From contig JAFAHP010000822.1 of assembly GCA_019237175.1 (NCBI GenBank), forward strand, positions 1-9,472: DNA of 9,472 nt. The letters run 5' to 3'. Source of the stretch: Alphaproteobacteria bacterium (GTDB lineage Bacteria > Pseudomonadota > Alphaproteobacteria > ATCC43930 > CGMCC-115725). Shown one piece after another: positions 1 to 6,686 of the stretch (its first letter is position 1; every line of letters starts with the position of its first letter). A program made the translations under genes and the position numbers. The notes beneath the pieces were generated by a model. It had not been told where the DNA came from. It was given only the letters and a program-made list of their open reading frames with translations, and ran no database searches.

Positions 1-1
1 T

Positions 2-316
2 CAAATGGTCGATCGGTTTGCCATCTCGGAATTCTTCTCTCCGGATGCAGGAGTATTCCTTGTCCGAAATTACTCGCAGCGCCTCGGTTTTCTGCTGAAG
101 CCCGGTTCCGTAGCCTATACCGAGCCGCATACGCCGGTCGCGATGGGCGATATCGCTTTCCTCGTGCGCCGCGACGCCACGGCGGACGCCGCCGTCGTAA
201 TCGGTGACGGCCTTGGGCCGCTCAAGTTAAAGATGTACAACCCAGAAGAAGAAATCCCAATCGATGATCAAACGATCGCGGCCGTGCTCCGCATCCGCAT
301 GATTGTTCTGCCTTGA
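2..316 (+). CDS. S24/LexA-like peptidase-fold protein, C-terminal part (5' end outside window)
   Basis: The frame is open to the left edge and ends at TGA 314-316, so this is probably the tail of a longer gene; the ATG at position 5 need not be the true start. About 100 residues are visible. Their order fits the C-terminal domain of S24-type repressors: a strand with a possible nucleophile Ser (NYSQR), then KPGSVAYTEP, then MGDIAFLVRRD, then a KMYNPEEEIPI segment and a final hydrophobic AAVLRIRMIV strand. In the family this domain dimerises the repressor and, in LexA/CI, cleaves itself. Here the usual Ser-Met is Ser-Gln, and I see no clear catalytic Lys in the middle of the domain, so it may only dimerise. 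The DNA-binding helix-turn-helix would lie upstream of the window. The call rests on pattern similarity only; another beta-rich domain is possible. Confidence 0.45.
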   Translation, partial: QMVDRFAISEFFSPDAGVFLVRNYSQRLGFLLKPGSVAYTEPHTPVAMGDIAFLVRRDATADAAVVIGDGLGPLKLKMYNPEEEIPIDDQTIAAVLRIRMIVLP

Positions 317-424
317 GGCATCGCTGCCCGACCGGAGTTTAAAGCCCCGATTTTGGAAGCGGTCGAGGATTTCTGCCGGCCTCACGAAAGCACCCACGCC
401 CCGTTTTTGGCAACCGATCAAATC

Positions 425-470
425 AAAAAACCCGGGCGGGGTGGCCGAACGAACCTGCTCCGCCCCTGGA
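425..470 (-). terminator. Probable intrinsic terminator of the helicase-hslR operon
   Basis: Read on the minus strand just after the hslR stop, a GGGCGG arm (465-460) pairs with CCGCCC (439-434). GGG and a run of six T (430-425) follow. The stem is short (6 bp) and the loop long, so strength is uncertain, but the position and T run suit an intrinsic terminator. The rest of 317-486 shows no gene that I can support. Confidence 0.5.
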
Positions 471-486
471 AAATGGCGGCAGAGGG

Positions 487-840
487 TCAGTCCTTGCCGC
501 CGGCCTCGATCAGCAGCGGCTCCCAAGGCAATGCGGCCTCCGCCAGGCGTGCCGGTGTGGCGACCTCCTCGTACAATTGCCGCGCCTCGATCGCCGGACC
601 ACGGCGCGTGCCCATCGCCACGACCCGCACGGTCCGCTGGTAGGCCCCCTGCGGTGCGACAACAACATCGCCGACGCGGATAATTCGATTGGACTTACGA
701 ACCGGCAGGCCGTTGAGCGTCACCACGCCGGCGGCGCACAAGCGCGCCGCCAAAGATCGGGTCTTGACCAGCCTGGCAAACCACAGCCACTGGTCGAGCC
801 GACGATTCGATCCGGAGGGACTGCGATGATCCTCGCTCAC
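487..840 (-). CDS. hslR: Hsp15-like S4-domain RNA-binding protein
   Basis: A 117-residue protein with an N-terminal S4 RNA-binding domain. The signature RLDQWLWFARLVKTR (residues 14-28) is followed by the typical GVVTLNG and VRKSNRIIRVGDVV segments to about residue 65. In E. coli, Hsp15 is a heat-shock protein that binds free 50S subunits carrying a stalled nascent chain and helps recycle them; a similar role is inferred here. The protein is a little shorter than E. coli Hsp15 (about 133 residues) and lacks its long basic tail. It ends with a RRGPAIEARQLYEE segment of the kind I associate with alphaproteobacterial members. The start is GTG at 840, chosen because it overlaps the helicase stop (GTGA, 837-840), which implies translational coupling. 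It is the last gene of a two-gene operon. The S4 assignment is firm; the exact cellular role is inferred from the family. Confidence 0.88.
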   Translation of the reverse strand: MSEDHRSPSGSNRRLDQWLWFARLVKTRSLAARLCAAGVVTLNGLPVRKSNRIIRVGDVVVAPQGAYQRTVRVVAMGTRRGPAIEARQLYEEVATPARLAEAALPWEPLLIEAGGKD

Positions 841-3329
841 GCGAGTTTCAGTTCCCGCAGTTTGGCAAAAGGGTGTCCCTCGCGCTGGGGGCGGGGCACC
901 TCGCGCCGGGCGCTATCGCCGCGCCGGCGCGGCCGCAAAACAAAGGTTTCCATTCCACCGTCGATAACGGCGCGATAACCCAGCGCCATCAACCATCGGC
1001 GCAGCGCATCGCCTTCGATCCCGGCAATTGCTGCCAAACGGTGATCTGCGGCGAACGGCCCGGCTCTCGAGAGCTGGCGGGCCCTCCTGGCCAGCCGCTC
1101 CAACCGGTCTGCGCGCAGCGCCAGCCCGCCCGCCACGAAATAGCCAATTGCGGCATAAAATGACGCCGGCACCGAGGAATCGGCCTTGATTGCCCGGGCG
1201 AGCCGGCGCGCCCCCGGCAACGCGGGTACGCCTTGCCCGTGCCGCACCGCCCACAACAGGCCGCGAAATCGTACCGCGTCGGCGTGCAACAGGGGCTCGA
1301 CATAGATGGTTTCGGTGCCGAAGCGCACACCCAACCGGCTCATCGCTGCGCGGTTAACACGATCGAGACCCGCAATCTCGCGTGACACAGTGCTCGCCGG
1401 TAGGGTCCCGAGCGCATCGGCCAGCTGAAAAGCGAGGCCGCGGGCGATCCCACTCAGCGGCAGATCCAAGAGCGTCGATAACGGCGCAAGCCTGCGCTCA
1501 ATTTCGGCGCGGGCAAATCCCGCCAGCCGCTGGCGAACCTTCTCGCGTGCCTCGCCCTCGACAAAATCGCCGGCGACCGCCTCGACGCGCGGGGTCAGCA
1601 TCCGCTCACCGGGAACCAGCCGTCCAACCACTCCCCCGCGCCATCGCAGCTGACCCGTGGCGTCGATCGCGAATGCGGGGTCCGCGTCGGCGGCGAGCCC
1701 ACGGGCGCGTACCCCAATCTCGCTGCGCAGCACCCGGTTGGCAGCGGCATTGACCATCCGCATTTCAATTCCGTCGATCGCGTCCGGGACAAACCGCAGC
1801 CCATCGAGACGGCCGACATAGGCGCCCTCGACACGGACTTCACCCGCAGCCGATACCGATGCGATCAATTCGTCGTCGGAGGCAAGGCGGCGCACCAAAA
1901 AAGCCGCGCGGCGATCGACAAAGCGTTGGGTGATTCGGTCGTGCAACGCGTCCGACAGCCGGTCCTCGATCCCGCGTGTTTGCTCCTGCCAACAGGTGGC
2001 ATCCCGCACCCAATCGCTGCGATGGGTGATGTAGGTCCAGGTGCGGATATGGGCGATCCGCGCCATTAGGGTGTCGATATCGCCGTCGGCACGGTCGAGA
2101 TTGCGGATCTGCCCGGCAATCCATTCGGTTGGCAGCTGCTCCTCCGGCCCGGCGAGACGAGTAAAGATATGCGCCAACAACCGCGTGTGGGTGTCGGTCA
2201 TGACCTTGCGGAAATCCGGGATTTGGCAGACCTCCCACAGAAGCCGCACAGCCGCCCGGTTGTTGGCAAGTTCGGCCACCGCGCGACTGCGGGCGAGCGC
2301 CTGCAACGCGCGATGGTCGTCAGCCGTTCGCGCCTGCACAAGCCCCGGGAGCGAAGGCCGCTGATCAAGGCTTTTTAATAACGCGTCGATTGATTCGAAG
2401 CGTAACCGCAGGTTGCGCCAGTTCAGCCGGGTCAACGGATCAAAGCGATGGGTCTCGACCGCCTCGATGATTTCGGGATCGAGCGGCCCTTGCTCGGCAG
2501 TGGTGCCAAAGGTGCCGTCGCTCATGTGGCGCCCCGCGCGCCCAGCGATCTGAGCGAGTTCGGCGGCCGTCAACCGGCGCGGACCGCGGCCGTCGAACTT
2601 CGCCGTACGCGCGAAGGCGACGTGGTCGAGATCCATGTTGAGGCCCATGCCGATCGCGTCGGTGGCCACGAGGTAATCGACTTCACCGGCTTGGAACATC
2701 CCGACCTGGGCGTTGCGTGCCCGCGGCGAAAGCGCGCCGAGCACGACCGCCGTGCCGCCGCGTTGGCGTCGGATCAGCTCGGCCAACGAAAATACGTCGG
2801 CCACGGCGAAGGCAACGACGGCGCTGCGCCGCGGCAGGCGCGTCACCTTTTTGTGCCCGGTATAGACGAGGGTCGAGAACCGGGGTCGGCTGATGTGCTC
2901 GAATTCGGGGACCAAACGCCGCATCAGCGGCTTGATCGTGTCGGCGCCAAGAAACATGGTTTCTGCCGAGCCGCGCGCATGCAGCAGCCGCGCAGTAAAG
3001 ACGTGGCCGCGCTCCGGATCGGCGCAGAGCTGGATCTCGTCCACCGCGAGAAAGTCGACCGACCGGTCGAGCGGCATCGATTCGACGGTACAAACAAAAT
3101 AGGACGGGTTTGGCGGGACGATCTTTTCTTCGCCGGTGATCAACGCCACGGTCCGGGCGCCGCGCAATTTGACGATGCGATCATAATTCTCGCGCGCCAA
3201 GAGGCGCAGCGGAAACCCGATCATCCCGCTCTTATGGCCGAGCATACGCTCGATCGCGAGATGCGTCTTGCCGGTGTTGGTCGGCCCGAGGACCGCGACA
3301 AGCCGCGGAGCGGGGCTGAACATACCCAT
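837..3329 (-). CDS. SUV3-like DExH-box RNA helicase
   Basis: An ATP-dependent superfamily 2 RNA helicase of the mitochondrial SUV3 type, 830 residues from the chosen start. Visible motifs are Walker A GPTNTGKT (15-22), motif Ia PLRLLARE (40-47), TGEE (65-68), the DEIQ Walker B box (97-100), motif V ATDAIGMGLNMDL (222-234) and motif VI QIAGRAGRH (260-268). A long mainly helical C-terminal region follows and ends in a basic Arg-rich tail. SUV3 unwinds RNA for degradation with an exoribonuclease in mitochondria; the bacterial role is poorly defined, and RNA turnover or ribosome-related work is inferred. The open frame continues 30 codons upstream to 3419, but that extension is Cys/His/Thr-rich and unlike the family. 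ATG 3329 begins six residues before the conserved core strand; ATG 3323 is an alternative. No Shine-Dalgarno is seen, and a -10-like element sits right before the start, so the message may be leaderless. It overlaps hslR by 4 nt. Confidence 0.9.
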   Translation of the reverse strand: MGMFSPAPRLVAVLGPTNTGKTHLAIERMLGHKSGMIGFPLRLLARENYDRIVKLRGARTVALITGEEKIVPPNPSYFVCTVESMPLDRSVDFLAVDEIQLCADPERGHVFTARLLHARGSAETMFLGADTIKPLMRRLVPEFEHISRPRFSTLVYTGHKKVTRLPRRSAVVAFAVADVFSLAELIRRQRGGTAVVLGALSPRARNAQVGMFQAGEVDYLVATDAIGMGLNMDLDHVAFARTAKFDGRGPRRLTAAELAQIAGRAGRHMSDGTFGTTAEQGPLDPEIIEAVETHRFDPLTRLNWRNLRLRFESIDALLKSLDQRPSLPGLVQARTADDHRALQALARSRAVAELANNRAAVRLLWEVCQIPDFRKVMTDTHTRLLAHIFTRLAGPEEQLPTEWIAGQIRNLDRADGDIDTLMARIAHIRTWTYITHRSDWVRDATCWQEQTRGIEDRLSDALHDRITQRFVDRRAAFLVRRLASDDELIASVSAAGEVRVEGAYVGRLDGLRFVPDAIDGIEMRMVNAAANRVLRSEIGVRARGLAADADPAFAIDATGQLRWRGGVVGRLVPGERMLTPRVEAVAGDFVEGEAREKVRQRLAGFARAEIERRLAPLSTLLDLPLSGIARGLAFQLADALGTLPASTVSREIAGLDRVNRAAMSRLGVRFGTETIYVEPLLHADAVRFRGLLWAVRHGQGVPALPGARRLARAIKADSSVPASFYAAIGYFVAGGLALRADRLERLARRARQLSRAGPFAADHRLAAIAGIEGDALRRWLMALGYRAVIDGGMETFVLRPRRRGDSARREVPRPQREGHPFAKLRELKLA

Positions 3330-3352
3330 GCCACAGGTATATGTGGCATGGG
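3325..3352. repeat. Perfect 11-bp inverted repeat over the helicase start codon
   Basis: The arms cccatgccaca (3325-3335) and tgtggcatggg (3342-3352) are exact reverse complements with a 6-nt centre, ggtata. The left arm contains the helicase ATG (3327-3329), and the centre holds the proposed -10 hexamer. This could be the operator of a dimeric repressor or an RNA hairpin that hides the start. The repeat is seen directly; its function is inferred. Confidence 0.65.
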
Positions 3353-3363
3353 CGAGATGGCAA
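3336..3363 (-). promoter_or_regulatory. Candidate promoter of the helicase-hslR operon
   Basis: On the minus strand TTGCCA (3363-3358) and TATACC (3341-3336) are 16 nt apart and resemble a sigma-70 -35/-10 pair. A start about 7 nt after the -10 would fall on the helicase ATG at 3329, which would give a leaderless message and explain the missing ribosome-binding site. Based on spacing and sequence only. Confidence 0.4.
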
Positions 3364-3448
3364 GAGCAAACCGCGGTGAGGCGTCCCTGGGTGCTCGCTT
3401 TCGCGGGCAGCACCACCACAAGCCGGCTGTCGGGAATCGCCCGGTGAT

Positions 3449-3478
3449 CTTGCGCCGGCGGGCATTGCTCTACATATG
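3449..3478 (+). promoter_or_regulatory. Weak candidate promoter for htpG
   Basis: CTTGCG (3449-3454) is followed at about 15-17 nt by an AT-rich ctacatatg stretch (3470-3478), roughly 30 nt before the htpG ATG. The CTTG element would suit a heat-shock sigma-32 type -35, which is expected for htpG, but the -10 match is poor. No strong Shine-Dalgarno is visible before ATG 3510. The remainder of 3353-3509 shows nothing else that I can support. Confidence 0.25.
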
Positions 3479-3509
3479 CGGGGGAAATCTAGGCCAGCGA
3501 CCGCAGACC

Positions 3510-5378
3510 ATGAGCCAGGAAACAAGAAGCTTTCAGGCGGAAGTCAGCCGCCTTCTCGATATCGTCGCGCACTCGCTCTACAGCGAAAAAGAAATCTTTT
3601 TGCGCGAACTGATCTCCAACGCCTCGGACGCTTGCGACCGGCTGCGCTATGCTGCTTTGACCGAGCCGGCATTGGCCGAGGGCGAGACCGATTACCGGGT
3701 GGTTCTGACCCCCGATAAACAAGCCCGAACCTTGACCGTCGCCGACAACGGCGTCGGCATGAACCGCGACGAACTGATCGAGAATCTCGGCACCATCGCG
3801 CGTTCCGGGACAGCGGCGTTCATGAGCCAGTTGTCGGGTGACACCCGCAAGGATATGAGCCTGATAGGGCAGTTCGGCGTCGGTTTTTATTCCGCTTTTA
3901 TGGTTGCCGAAAAGGTCGAGGTCCTCGCGCGCAAGGCAGGCGAGACCGAGGGCTGGCGCTGGGCCTCCGACGGCAAGGGCGAATTCACCATCGAACCCTT
4001 CGAAAACGCAAGACGTGGGGCGGCGATCATCGTCCATCTCCGCGAAGGAGAGGACGAATACCTCGACCCGGCCCGCCTGCGCCGGATCGTCCACACCTAT
4101 TCTGACCATATCGGCTTGCCGATTGTGCTGAAGGACGACGGCAAGGAAGAGACCATCAACACCGCCTCGGCATTGTGGACGCGGCCCCGCAGCGAGATCA
4201 CTCCCGAGCAATACAAGGAGTTCTACCACCACGTCGGCCACAGTTTCGACGATCCTTGGCTCAGTCTTCACAACAAGGCCGAGGGCGTTCTCGAATACAC
4301 CAACCTCTTATTCGTGCCGTCGACCAAACCGTTCGATTTATTCGATCCGGCGCGCAAGACGCGGGTGAAGCTCTACGTCCGCCGCGTCTTCATCACGGAT
4401 GAAGATACCGACTTGTTGCCCGCTTATCTGCGGTTTCTACGAGGCATCGTCGACAGCGAGGATTTGCCGCTCAACATCAGCCGCGAGATGCTGCAGTCGA
4501 ACCCGATGGTGGCGCGAATGCGCCAGCAGCTGACCCGCCGCGTGCTGACCGAGCTCGGTAAAAAGGCGACCGAGGCACCCGAAGAATATGCCAAGTTCTG
4601 GGACAATTTCGGCCCAGTGCTGAAGGAAGGGCTGTACGAGGATTCGGAACAGCGCGAGGCGCTGCTAGGGCTGACCCGCTTTCGCTCGACGGCACGCGAC
4701 GGGCTCGTCTCGCTCGATGAGTATGTCGAAACGATGCGACCGGAACAGGAGGCGATCTTTACGATCACCGGCGACAATCTCGACGTCGTCAAACGGAGCC
4801 CGCAGCTCGAAGGCTTTCGTGCGCGCGGCGTCGAAGTCCTGCTGCTAACCGATCCGATCGATGAGTTCTGGATCCCAGCCATCGGCAAATACAAAGAAAA
4901 GCCATTCAAATCGGCGACGCGCGGTGGTGTGGACCTCGATAAGATCACCCCACCCGAAGAGCAGCCGCAGGAAAAACCCGCACCGCCGCCCAAACTCGCT
5001 GGCTTGATTGCGATCTTCAAATTGGCGCTCGGCGATGCGGTCAAAGACGTCCGCAGCTCGGACCGGCTCACCGACAGTGCCGTTTGCCTTGTCGCCGATG
5101 AAGGCGATTTGGACATGCATTTTGAGCGCCTCTTGAAGCAGCATCGCCAGCTCGACACAACCGCCAAACGCATACTCGAGCTCAACCCGCGCCACAAATT
5201 GATCGAGCGGCTCGCCGCCAGCGTCGGCGAAGCCGGCGCCTCCGATCAGATCGGCGAGTTCGCTTGGCTGTTGCTCGATCAGGCGCGGATCGTCGAAGGC
5301 GAGCAACTGCCGGACCCGCCCGCCTTTGCCCGTCGTCTGGCTCAGCTCCTCGAACGTGGCCTGCCGCACCCCGCGTGA
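3510..5378 (+). CDS. htpG: Molecular chaperone HtpG (bacterial Hsp90)
   Basis: A 622-residue Hsp90 chaperone, close to the E. coli length of 624. The N-terminal GHKL ATPase domain is intact. It has EIFLRELISNASDA, with the expected catalytic Glu33 and Mg-binding Asn37, then DNGVGM (79-84), IARSGT (96-101) and the lid motif GQFGVGFYSAFM (120-131). The middle domain carries LNISREMLQ (around 321-329) with the conserved Arg325 that contacts ATP in the family. A C-terminal dimerisation domain follows, without the eukaryotic MEEVD tail. It is a cytosolic dimer that remodels client proteins with DnaK, usually under heat-shock control. The start is ATG 3510 because the next residues, SQETRSFQAEVSRLL, match the family N-terminus. 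The same frame stays open to 2448, but that part is antisense to the helicase and is not Hsp90-like. It is transcribed divergently from the helicase and convergently with the efflux unit. Confidence 0.97.
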   Translation: MSQETRSFQAEVSRLLDIVAHSLYSEKEIFLRELISNASDACDRLRYAALTEPALAEGETDYRVVLTPDKQARTLTVADNGVGMNRDELIENLGTIARSGTAAFMSQLSGDTRKDMSLIGQFGVGFYSAFMVAEKVEVLARKAGETEGWRWASDGKGEFTIEPFENARRGAAIIVHLREGEDEYLDPARLRRIVHTYSDHIGLPIVLKDDGKEETINTASALWTRPRSEITPEQYKEFYHHVGHSFDDPWLSLHNKAEGVLEYTNLLFVPSTKPFDLFDPARKTRVKLYVRRVFITDEDTDLLPAYLRFLRGIVDSEDLPLNISREMLQSNPMVARMRQQLTRRVLTELGKKATEAPEEYAKFWDNFGPVLKEGLYEDSEQREALLGLTRFRSTARDGLVSLDEYVETMRPEQEAIFTITGDNLDVVKRSPQLEGFRARGVEVLLLTDPIDEFWIPAIGKYKEKPFKSATRGGVDLDKITPPEEQPQEKPAPPPKLAGLIAIFKLALGDAVKDVRSSDRLTDSAVCLVADEGDLDMHFERLLKQHRQLDTTAKRILELNPRHKLIERLAASVGEAGASDQIGEFAWLLLDQARIVEGEQLPDPPAFARRLAQLLERGLPHPA

Positions 5379-5462
5379 CACGCACCACCACGGATCATCC
5401 AGCTGAGGGTAAACACCGCCCCCGAGCCCCAGGCTATGGACCGATCGCTCGTCGCTGGCGGA

Positions 5463-5484
5463 ACCCGGGGATTCGTCCCTCGGT
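5463..5484. terminator. UUCG-loop hairpin between convergent genes (weak terminator candidate)
   Basis: GGGGA (5467-5471) and TCCCT (5476-5480) pair around a TTCG loop, one pair being G-U. After a C-C mismatch the stem continues with ACC/GGT (5463-5465 and 5482-5484). It lies between the htpG stop and the stop of the convergent gene. No T run follows on either strand, so it may be a weak bidirectional terminator or an RNA 3'-end stabiliser. The rest of 5379-5485 holds nothing else that I recognise. Confidence 0.35.
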
Positions 5485-5485
5485 A

Positions 5486-6619
5486 CTAACGCTGCGCAGG
5501 CGGAGGCAGCTGCCGCGGAGGCTCTTCCCCGGTCTTGGCCATGCTGGCGACGGATTGGGGCAAGGGGGGCGCGCCGATCCTGCGGCCGATCGCTTCCACG
5601 ATCGGCAGACAGCGGGCGCGCGTTGCCATCAGCGCGGCGCGGCATTCATCGGCGCGGCGCCATTTGGCCTCGGAACGCTCCAAGGCCAAAAATCTGCGGT
5701 ACCGCGGGCGCCACTCGAGGAGAAACGGCTGCAGTCCTTCGATCAACAACCTGAACGCGAGCGACGGAATTGTTTCGGCGGCGCACTCGCTCGGTGCCGG
5801 CGGCGTGGCTTTGAGCGCCGCGCGCGTCTCGTCGGCGAGAGTGTCGAGCGCGGCGATCGCTTCGCCCAAGGCACCCGAAGCCGAAGGTAGGTCGGGTGTC
5901 GGAAGGCGGGTCGCCGCTTCGATGTAAATATGCCAACCCGTCTCCACCGTGGCGGCGTCCGGCGGTGTAATGGCGGTTGTCTCAGCCCGGGCGAGTTCGT
6001 CAACCGCAACCAGCGCCGGCACGGACGCCGGGCGATCGGGCAGCAGCCGCCCGAGGCCCGGGAGTTGAAGCGCAATACCGAGCTGCCAACCACGCTCGAT
6101 CAGGCGCTCGCGGGTGCGGACGAGATCGCCCCGGCAGATCGCCAGCAGCGGCCACTCGCCGCGGCGCCGCCCCGCCGCACTCCATGACGCGAGGCGCCAC
6201 TGCCAGCGGCTAAGGCACGGCTGCAGGTCATGGATCAGGATTTCGAGAACAAAGAATTGCAGCGGTTCGTTTCCGTCAAACTGCGGGGCCGGCCGCGGTA
6301 AGCCCACCGAGGTGCGCTCGCGCAGGCGATCGGCAAGGGCAACGAGTGCGTCGAGGCCGGTATGGGGTTGCAAATCTGCCGCCGCCAGTACCGCGATTGT
6401 GGAAATCATCTCGGTCAGAGCCTGCCATGCAAGCGCCCTGCTTGGAGGGTCGAGCAGCGGGACGACGTCGGCAGCGCCAAGGCGCAGCGCGCCGTTCGCC
6501 ATCCGCGCCCAAGCCGCAACCGCGGTGAAACCACGCGCGAGCGCGCGGGCGGGCCGGACGGCCCGCGGCAGCAACCGCGAAGCGGCGGGGTGACGGAAGG
6601 GCTCGATCGGGTTCCTCAT
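5486..6619 (-). CDS. Uncharacterised helical protein with a 164-residue internal duplication
   Basis: I cannot assign a function. From ATG 6619 the protein has 377 residues, no signal peptide, no membrane segment and no recognisable catalytic motif. It is rich in Ala, Arg, Leu and Trp and looks largely alpha-helical. Two similar units span about 65-185 and 229-349. Matching residues keep a constant 164 offset: LQP (132-134 and 296-298), Leu136/300, Trp139/303, Arg142/306, Trp156/320, Cys162/326, Arg163/327, Leu166/330, Thr169/333 and Arg170/334. The pattern L-Q-P-x-L-x-x-W near the middle of each unit resembles an LRPFLxxWHP motif that I recall from unnamed bacterial proteins; this is not verified. 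The C-terminus is Pro-rich. It is the last gene of the efflux unit. ATG 6619 is preferred, but the frame also allows TTG 6670, only 16 nt after the MFS stop. No good Shine-Dalgarno supports either. Confidence 0.8.
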   Translation of the reverse strand: MRNPIEPFRHPAASRLLPRAVRPARALARGFTAVAAWARMANGALRLGAADVVPLLDPPSRALAWQALTEMISTIAVLAAADLQPHTGLDALVALADRLRERTSVGLPRPAPQFDGNEPLQFFVLEILIHDLQPCLSRWQWRLASWSAAGRRRGEWPLLAICRGDLVRTRERLIERGWQLGIALQLPGLGRLLPDRPASVPALVAVDELARAETTAITPPDAATVETGWHIYIEAATRLPTPDLPSASGALGEAIAALDTLADETRAALKATPPAPSECAAETIPSLAFRLLIEGLQPFLLEWRPRYRRFLALERSEAKWRRADECRAALMATRARCLPIVEAIGRRIGAPPLPQSVASMAKTGEEPPRQLPPPAQR

Positions 6620-6686
6620 CAATCCAAGAGCTCGCGTCGCGATCCTCGAAGCCGGTTTGCGCGCCGTCAAATGCTGCGGTTCGACG

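Noticed and set aside
3330..3419. 30-codon N-terminal extension of the helicase
   Set aside because: The family core begins near the ATG at 3329, the extension is unlike the family, and the stretch carries promoter-like elements.
2448..3509. Open frame of 354 codons in phase with and upstream of htpG, suggesting a fusion protein
   Set aside because: It runs antisense through the helicase motifs, has the biased composition of a shadow frame, and HtpG starts naturally at ATG 3510 with a family-like N-terminus.
3489..4271. 260-codon minus-strand frame inside htpG
   Set aside because: It is fully antisense to the conserved Hsp90 ATPase domain and has no recognisable motif; long antisense frames are common in GC-rich genes.
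4424..5645. Minus-strand frames of 257 and 266 codons opposite the htpG 3' half
   Set aside because: They overlap each other and htpG, are Ser- or Arg-rich low-information sequences, and match no family that I know.
5264..5927. Plus-strand frames of 208 and 130 codons crossing the htpG end and the unknown gene
   Set aside because: Arg-rich shadow frames; the minus-strand frame here shows a coherent internal duplication, which supports it as the real gene.
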